A stretch of DNA of 55,743 nucleotides from Microtetraspora glauca (GTDB taxonomy: Bacteria > Actinomycetota > Actinomycetes > Streptosporangiales > Streptosporangiaceae), in the NCBI GenBank assembly GCA_001570385.1, contig BBYL01000046.1:1-55743 (forward strand), in the 5' to 3' direction. Both the position numbers and the translations under genes were made by a program. Below are positions 50,874 to 55,743 of the stretch, piece after piece (positions within the stretch are counted from its first letter, which is position 1; the number at the start of each line of letters is the position of its first letter). The notes beneath the pieces are model-generated. The model searched no databases and had not been told where the DNA came from. It worked only from the letters and a program-made list of their open reading frames with translations.

Positions 50874-51920
50874 ATGAAGCGTCGCGAATTGCTGGTGGGC
50901 TCCGTGCCCGGTGTGATCGCCGTCGCCGCCGGGGGAATGTCCCTGGCGGACGACGACGGCATCCGGGTGCGCGAAGTGGGCAGCTTCTACGTCGGTGGAG
51001 AATCGATCACCCTGCACGATGTGGAGTCCCGGGACGCGTTCGCCGCCAAGGGGCAGACGCCGGTGCGCGTGAACCCCAACGGGGACTTCGAAACCGGCCA
51101 GGTGTACGTACAGTACGTGCGGCTCGCCCGCCCCCGCAGTTCGCCGCCGCTGCTCATGTGGCACGGCGGCGGCCTGACGGGGGCCTCCTTCGAAACCACG
51201 CCGGACGGGCGGCAGGGATGGCAGCAGCACTTTCTCGCCGCCGGCCATGACGTCTACCTGGCCGACGGGTTCGCCGGTGGCCGCGCCTCGTGGCAGCGCT
51301 ATCCGGAGGTCACCCCGTCAGAGCCGCTGTTCCGCACCAAGCAGGAGCTCTGGGAGCTGTTCCGCATCGGCCCCCCGGGCTCGTACGCCACCGACCCGGC
51401 CAAGCGCCGGCCGTACCCCGACACGCTGTTCCCCGTCGCCGCGTTCGACGAGTTCGTCAAGCAGGTGGTGCCGCGCTTCCGCGCCTACGACCGGTCCACC
51501 CAGGCCGGCTACGACGCGCTGGTCGCCAAGGTCGGGCCGAACGTGATCCTCACCCACAGCGCCGCCGGGCCGCTCGGCTTCGCCGCGACCGTCGCCGCCC
51601 CCGACCACGTCCGCGCTCACATCGCGATCGAGCCGTCAGGCGCTCCCGACCCGTCCACCGTGGACCTCGACCGGCTCCGCCGGATCCCGCATCTCATCGT
51701 CTGGGGCGACCACCTCGACTCGGACAGCTCGTGGACCGAGCTGTACACCTCCACCAGGCGCTTCCACGACGCCCTGCGAAGGGCCGGTGGACGATCGACC
51801 TGGATCGACCTGCCGGCCGAGGGCCGTCGCGGCAACTCCCACATGATCATGATGGATCGCGACTCGCACAAGACGGCCCGCCTGATCACCTCCTGGCTGG
51901 ACGCGAACGTGAAGGGCTAG
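50874..51920 (+). CDS. Alpha/beta-hydrolase-fold esterase-like protein, possibly exported
   Basis: This is a 348-residue hydrolase. HGGG at 97-100 forms the oxyanion region, Ser229 (THSAAG) is the nucleophile and His323 (NSHMIM) the likely catalytic histidine, with Asp between them around 270-275. The N terminus (MKRRELLVGSVPGVIAVAAGG) looks like a weak Tat-type signal or anchor, so it may be secreted. It starts 39 bases after the PdxH-like gene; GGAAGG lies upstream. Family members include poorly characterised esterases and epoxide-hydrolase-like enzymes. Confidence 0.83.
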   Translation: MKRRELLVGSVPGVIAVAAGGMSLADDDGIRVREVGSFYVGGESITLHDVESRDAFAAKGQTPVRVNPNGDFETGQVYVQYVRLARPRSSPPLLMWHGGGLTGASFETTPDGRQGWQQHFLAAGHDVYLADGFAGGRASWQRYPEVTPSEPLFRTKQELWELFRIGPPGSYATDPAKRRPYPDTLFPVAAFDEFVKQVVPRFRAYDRSTQAGYDALVAKVGPNVILTHSAAGPLGFAATVAAPDHVRAHIAIEPSGAPDPSTVDLDRLRRIPHLIVWGDHLDSDSSWTELYTSTRRFHDALRRAGGRSTWIDLPAEGRRGNSHMIMMDRDSHKTARLITSWLDANVKG

Positions 51921-51970
51921 TGCCCCGCGGTCCACGCCGTACGCGCGAGTTCTGGCGCGCGATACAGGGG

Positions 51971-52345
51971 TCAGGAGAGCGCGGCGCCGGCGTCGTGGGC
52001 CGCGCGTGCGGCGAGCAGGTCGGGCAGGTGCGTGCTGGTCCACATGCAGGCGGCGGCCAGGGGGTCGAACAGCGTGCGGCCGAGGGAGGTGAGCGCGTAC
52101 TCCACGCGGGGCGGGTTCTCGGCGTACGCGGTGCGGGAGACCAGGCCGTCACGCTCCATCGAGCGCAGCGATGCGGCCAGCGTCTTCGGCGTGATGCGGC
52201 GCAACGGCACCAGGAGCTCCGAGAAGCGCCGAGGGCCGTCGGCGAGACAAATGATGATCTTCACGGTCCATTTGCCGCCGATCTGGATCGGCGGCCTGCC
52301 AGGGGCGCATCCCGCGAACATGTCGGGATCCAGGGGCCGGGTCAC
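51971..52345 (-). CDS. HxlR-family transcriptional regulator
   Basis: This is a 124-residue winged-helix regulator. IGGKWTVKIIICLADGPRRFSELL, ITPKTLAASLRSMERDGLV and PPRVEYALTSLG are the HxlR pattern. The single N-terminal Cys13 (AGCAPG) is in the place where redox- or electrophile-sensing HxlR proteins often have one. The GTG at 52345 is the only suitable start. It diverges from a FAD monooxygenase gene across 105 bases and probably controls it. Confidence 0.9.
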   Translation of the reverse strand: MTRPLDPDMFAGCAPGRPPIQIGGKWTVKIIICLADGPRRFSELLVPLRRITPKTLAASLRSMERDGLVSRTAYAENPPRVEYALTSLGRTLFDPLAAACMWTSTHLPDLLAARAAHDAGAALS

Positions 52346-52450
52346 CGGTCCATCGTAGGCACGTATCGTTGCGGAAACCGGCACCCCCCGATCTACCGTC
52401 TGCGCAGCGGCCGGCGACCTCATCGCCGGCCCCTGCCGAACGGAGCATCC

Positions 52451-53932
52451 ATGATGAACATCGATGTGATCGTCGTCGGAGCCGGGCCGACCGGGCTCAT
52501 GCTCGCCGCCGAGCTGGGTCTCGCCGGAGTGCGCGCCGTGGTCGTCGAACGGCTGACGCGGCGCAGCGGGCAGTCCAAGGCTCTCGGCATCCAGCCCCGC
52601 TCCGCGGAGGCGCTCGAACTGCGAGGCCTCCTGGAGCCCCTCATGGACCGGGCGATCCAGCGGGTGGCCGGTGGGCACTTCGCCGGGCTTCGGCTGGACT
52701 ACACCGCCTGGGACACCCGGCACCCGTACTCGATCGGCATCCCCCAAGGGCGCGTCGAGGCGCTGCTCGAGGAACGGCTCGGCGAGCTGGGCGTGCAGGT
52801 CCTGCGCGGGCACGAGGTGACCGCGCTGTCGCAGGATGCCGACGGGGTCGAGGCGACTCTGCTCGGGCCCGGGGGCGAGTCACGGCTCACGGCCCGTTTC
52901 CTGGTGGGCTGCGACGGCGGGCGCAGCACCGTCCGCGAGCTGCTGGGCATCGGCTTTCCGGGCCTGGACGGGAAGCTGTCCTCGGTGGTCGCCGACATCA
53001 CGATCTCCGACCCGGACGGCGCCGTGCCGGAGACCTGGACCCTGCCCGTCATGACGCCGAACAAGACTGGCAAGGGCTACATCGCTCCCATCGGTGACGG
53101 CGTCCACCGGTTCCTGTTCTACGGGGCCGAGCAGCAGGGGCTCTCCCGCGACACCCCGATCACCGAGGGGGAGGTGCAGCGGGCCCTGCACAACGAGTTC
53201 GGTCCGGGGGTTCAGCTCACGGGCATCCGATGGGCCTCCCGGTTCACCGACGCCTCGCGGCAGATCGAGCGGTACCGCCACGGGCGGATCCTGCTCGCCG
53301 GAGACGCCGCGCACATCCACTCGCCCGCGGGCGGGCAGGGGCTCAACCTCGGCCTGCAGGACGCGTTCAACCTGGGGTGGAAGCTCGCGGCGGAGATCGG
53401 CGGGTGGGCGCACGAGCGGCTGCTCGACACCTACCACGCCGAACGGCATCCGGTCGCCGCGCGCGTCCTCGCCAACACCCGCGCCCAGGCAGTCCTGCTC
53501 GTCCACGACGAGGAGAACCTGGCCCTGCGCGACATCGTCGAGGAACTCGTGCGGGTGCCGGAGGCCAACCGGATCGTCGCCGGGATGATCTCAGGGCTGA
53601 ACATCCGCTACGACCTGCCCGGCCGTCCCCACCCGCTGCTGGGGCGCCACCTCCCCGATCTCGACCTGGTGACGCCGTCCGGGCCCGACCGTGTGGCGCG
53701 GCTGCTGCGCGACGGCCGCGGCCTGCTGCTTACCACCGCCGACGAGGCCGCGTTCGCCGAGGCCGCCGAGCCGTGGTCGGCCCGGATCGGCCGGGTGCAC
53801 GTGAAGGGCGACCTCGGTGCGGACGCGGTGCTGGTACGGCCCGACGGTTATGTCTGCTGGGCCGGTTCCGCCGCCGACGTCTCCGGTCTCGCCGACGCCC
53901 TGGCGCTGTGGGCGGGCGCGCCCGCGCAGTAG
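52451..53932 (+). CDS. FAD-dependent aromatic hydroxylase (group A monooxygenase)
   Basis: This is a 493-residue flavoprotein monooxygenase of the PHBH/polyketide-hydroxylase type. GAGPTG (10-15) binds the FAD dinucleotide, FLVGCDGGRSTVRE is the DG motif region, and LAGDAAHIHSPAGGQGLNLGLQDAFNL is the second FAD motif. A C-terminal thioredoxin-like domain without a CxxC follows. It should hydroxylate a phenolic or polyketide substrate with NAD(P)H and O2. Relatives include RdmE/PgaE-like enzymes and rifampicin monooxygenase; which of these applies is open. It diverges from an HxlR regulator. Confidence 0.9.
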   Translation: MMNIDVIVVGAGPTGLMLAAELGLAGVRAVVVERLTRRSGQSKALGIQPRSAEALELRGLLEPLMDRAIQRVAGGHFAGLRLDYTAWDTRHPYSIGIPQGRVEALLEERLGELGVQVLRGHEVTALSQDADGVEATLLGPGGESRLTARFLVGCDGGRSTVRELLGIGFPGLDGKLSSVVADITISDPDGAVPETWTLPVMTPNKTGKGYIAPIGDGVHRFLFYGAEQQGLSRDTPITEGEVQRALHNEFGPGVQLTGIRWASRFTDASRQIERYRHGRILLAGDAAHIHSPAGGQGLNLGLQDAFNLGWKLAAEIGGWAHERLLDTYHAERHPVAARVLANTRAQAVLLVHDEENLALRDIVEELVRVPEANRIVAGMISGLNIRYDLPGRPHPLLGRHLPDLDLVTPSGPDRVARLLRDGRGLLLTTADEAAFAEAAEPWSARIGRVHVKGDLGADAVLVRPDGYVCWAGSAADVSGLADALALWAGAPAQ

Positions 53933-54115
53933 ACGGCCGCCGCGACTCCCGTGCCCGGCCGCGTCCGCCGGTCCTCGTCGTCGATCGGATGGATCCCGAC
54001 AGCGAGGTCCTGTGGTGCCAGATCACGAGGCGGGGGAGCGGCGAGTCCCGCCTGCCGGCCGCAGGAGGCGCAAAACGGCTGGTCCGGCACGTCGGCGGGG
54101 TGCCAGACTCACCCG

Positions 54116-54937
54116 ATGCGAGCGACTATCGAGGACATGGCCCACCGCCTGGTCGAGGTGCCGGGGGTGACGGGGGTGATGCTCGGCGGCAGCCGGGCGC
54201 GTGGAGAGCACCGGCCGGAATCGGATTGGGATCTCGGCGTCTATTACCGGGGCGACATCGATCTGGGCGCGTTGCGGGCACTGGCCGGACCGGAGGTCGA
54301 GGTGGCCGGGCCGGGCGGCTGGGGACCGTGGGTGAACGGCGGCGCGTGGCTGAGGGTCGATGGCGTGGCGGTGGACTGGATCCTGCGGGATCTGGACCGG
54401 GTGGAGCAGGTCTGGGCGGACTGTCGCGACGGCCGATATGAGGTGGGCGTCCAGGCAGGCCATCCGCTCGGGTTCTGGTCGCCCTGTTACGTGGGCGAGG
54501 TGGCCCTCGGCCAGGTTCTGGCCGATCCGTCCGGCGAGCTGGATCGCCTGCGGCGCCGGGCCGCGACCTATCCCGAGCCGCTGCGGGAGGCGCTGGTGGC
54601 GGGGGCCTTTGAGGCGACGTTCCTGGTCGGCATCGCGGCCAAGGGCGCGGCGCGCGCGGACACGCTCTATGTCTCGTTGTGCCTGTCACGGGCCTTCGGC
54701 GTACTGGTGCAGGCGCTTTTCGCGGCGAACCGGCGATGGTGCCTCAACGAGAAGGGCGCGCTGGCCGTCGCGGAGGCGCTGCCCGGCGCGCCGGAAGGCT
54801 TCGGCCGGCGCGCTCGCGGCCTGCTGGGAGCACTCGGCGGTACGGCGGAGTCGCTGGCGGCGGCGGTGGCCGGGGCGCAGGCCCTGGTCGACGAAACCCG
54901 CGCCGCGCTCCCCGCGACGTACCGTCGGCCAGGGTGA
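54116..54937 (+). CDS. Nucleotidyltransferase-fold protein
   Basis: This is a 273-residue protein with the minimal nucleotidyltransferase motif: GGSRARG at 24-30 and the metal-binding pair Asp37 and Asp39 (SDWDLG). The C-terminal helical half resembles kanamycin-nucleotidyltransferase-like proteins. The substrate is unknown; drug, tRNA or protein nucleotidylation are all possible. No antitoxin-like HEPN partner is beside it. The ATG at 54116 is the one that opens the domain. A hairpin follows 27 bases after the stop. Confidence 0.82.
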   Translation: MRATIEDMAHRLVEVPGVTGVMLGGSRARGEHRPESDWDLGVYYRGDIDLGALRALAGPEVEVAGPGGWGPWVNGGAWLRVDGVAVDWILRDLDRVEQVWADCRDGRYEVGVQAGHPLGFWSPCYVGEVALGQVLADPSGELDRLRRRAATYPEPLREALVAGAFEATFLVGIAAKGAARADTLYVSLCLSRAFGVLVQALFAANRRWCLNEKGALAVAEALPGAPEGFGRRARGLLGALGGTAESLAAAVAGAQALVDETRAALPATYRRPG

Positions 54938-54964
54938 AGGATCGGTGACCGGATCGGATCACTG

Positions 54965-54985
54965 ACCGTCACGGATGCTGACGGT
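54965..54985. terminator. Hairpin after the nucleotidyltransferase gene
   Basis: A perfect 7-bp stem (ACCGTCA / TGACGGT) with a 7-nt loop lies 27 bases after the stop codon. Confidence 0.5.
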
Positions 54986-55131
54986 GCGTTTCCGCGCGGG
55001 TGGGGAAATGACCGCGCGACCCGGGCCCGGCTCCACGCCCGCCGCGTTGACCCGGTGGACCGACCCCGTCTCCCGCAACTCCCTGACCGCGTCGGGGTCG
55101 TTGAGGCGCATGGGGGTGAGCGCCTGGAGCC

Positions 55132-55365
55132 GTGCGGGCGATGGCGGCCTACGAGGGGACGGTCGGCAACGTGCTGTCGGACTCCCCGGCGGAGCTGTGG
55201 CGGCGCGCCGTCGAACGCTGGCACGATGCGTTCGTGGTCGGCACGCTGGCGCCCGTGCGGACGATGCGGGAGCGGGCGGAGGCCACCCGGAAGATCGACT
55301 ACCACTTCGGGTCCGAGGCCGACCGCGCGCGTATCGATCGCCGACCGGAGTTCGACCCCGCCTAG
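55132..55365 (+). pseudogene. Hypothetical reading frame cut by the insertion sequence
   Basis: The frame gives about 77 residues rich in charged side chains (SPAELWRRAVERWHDAFVVG, then RTMRERAEATRKIDYHFG). Its TAG stop is formed inside a CTAG that coincides with the left edge of the IS5-type element. It may therefore be the front part of a longer gene interrupted by insertion. The family is not recognised, and coding status is uncertain. Confidence 0.35.
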
Positions 55366-55743
55366 GTCCTGTTTCTCGGATCTCCTGACGTGATCACGGT
55401 GTCGTCTTCACCCTGGGTGGCATGGGTGGCCGAGGAGACTTAACCAACGCGGAGTGGGAGCGGCTGAAGCCGTTGCTCCCATCCGCAGGGACACGCGGTG
55501 GCCGGTGGAGTGAGCACCGCATGGTCATCAACGGTGTGCTGTACCGGGCCCGGACCGGAGTGCCATGGCGGGACCTGCCGGAACGCTTCGGGCCGTGGCT
55601 GACGGTGTACAAGCGGCATCGCCGCTGGTCGGCAGATGGAACCTGGGAGCATCTGCTCGCGAAGGTGCAGGCCGCCCAGGATGCTGAGGGCGGCATCGAC
55701 TGGGAGGTGTCGGTCGACTCGACCACGGCTCGGGCCCATCAGC
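55362..55743 (+). mobile_element. IS5-family insertion sequence, left end, cut by window edge
   Basis: The element appears to start at or next to CTAG (55362-55365), the kind of YTAR target that IS5-group elements use, followed by GTCCTGTTTCTCGGATCTCC, which would be the left inverted repeat. A transposase gene begins about 56 bases inside. The right end is outside the window, so boundaries and target duplication are unproven. Confidence 0.6.
55422..55743 (+). CDS. IS5-family transposase, N-terminal part
   Basis: The open frame runs off the window end. It begins MGGRGDLTNAEWERLKPLLP, typical of the DUF4096 domain of IS5/IS4811-type transposases, followed by NGVLYRARTGVPWRDLPERFGPW and a Trp-rich helix. 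The first catalytic aspartate of the DDE triad is in SVDSTTARAHQ at the very end. About 107 residues are visible; the rest lies outside. Programmed frameshifting, common in this group, cannot be judged here. Confidence 0.88.
   Translation, partial: MGGRGDLTNAEWERLKPLLPSAGTRGGRWSEHRMVINGVLYRARTGVPWRDLPERFGPWLTVYKRHRRWSADGTWEHLLAKVQAAQDAEGGIDWEVSVDSTTARAHQ

Noticed and set aside
54116..54937. Nucleotidyltransferase as a toxin of a MNT/HEPN toxin-antitoxin pair
   Set aside because: No HEPN-type partner gene adjoins, and at 273 residues it is longer than typical MNT antitoxins.

Overview
The window is chromosomal DNA of a high-GC actinobacterium. Third codon positions are strongly G/C, GTG and TTG starts are frequent, genes overlap by 4 or 8 bases in long operons, and there is an F420-type luciferase-like oxidoreductase, a Tat-exported cholesterol oxidase and an ECF41 (SigJ-like) sigma factor. 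A Streptomycetales or Streptosporangiales origin is likely, but no marker gene fixes the genus. No rRNA, tRNA or CRISPR array was seen.

Layout. (1) 1-6470, plus strand: the end of a LIV-type ABC transporter (livF fragment, livH, livM), then an amidase, an aryl-alcohol-type Zn alcohol dehydrogenase and a benzaldehyde-dehydrogenase-like enzyme. This looks like one operon for importing and oxidising small, probably aromatic, amides or alcohols. (2) 6526-8786: an ECF41 sigma factor divergent from an amidohydrolase, with TGTCACA promoter elements facing both ways inside a 13-bp inverted repeat. (3) 8854-13843, minus strand: a steroid-type group made of cholesterol oxidase, a carboxymuconolactone-decarboxylase-like protein, a DapB-fold dehydrogenase, a ketosteroid-isomerase-like protein and an LLM oxidoreductase. 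Its intergenic gaps carry TetR-type palindromes resembling KstR and KstR2 operators. (4) 13915-22285, minus: an oligopeptide-type ABC transporter (binding protein, BCDF) with an amidase and an amidohydrolase, under a divergent LacI regulator with two candidate operators. (5) 23821-28760, plus: two unrecognised proteins with a DyP-type peroxidase, a BASS-family transporter and an APH-like kinase.

(6) 28890-35580: secreted proteins and cell-wall enzymes. A peptidoglycan amidase and a GHL10-type glycoside hydrolase diverge and share the same C-terminal domain; there is also a TrxC-like thioredoxin and two small exported proteins. (7) 35749-37083: a decayed patch with a frameshifted DoxX gene, a YdeI-family tail, a scrap of sigma factor and an internally deleted epimerase. 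(8) 37181-50834: a coherent PLP-centred catabolic locus. It holds a GntR regulator with two aminotransferases, a divergent diaminopropionate-ammonia-lyase-like enzyme, a second peptide transporter, two dipeptidase-like amidohydrolases and a PdxH-like oxidase. (9) 50874-54937: an alpha/beta hydrolase, an HxlR regulator divergent from a FAD monooxygenase, and a nucleotidyltransferase. (10) The right edge is an IS5-family insertion sequence that enters at a CTAG and runs out of the window.

The regulatory picture is the most interesting part. An exact TGTCACA-N16-CGTC promoter of the ECF41 type lies just ahead of the second peptide transporter, 35 kb from the sigma gene. A shared CTGTRYACAG palindrome marks both ends of that same transporter and dipeptidase operon. 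The steroid group appears to be controlled by a regulator that is not encoded here.
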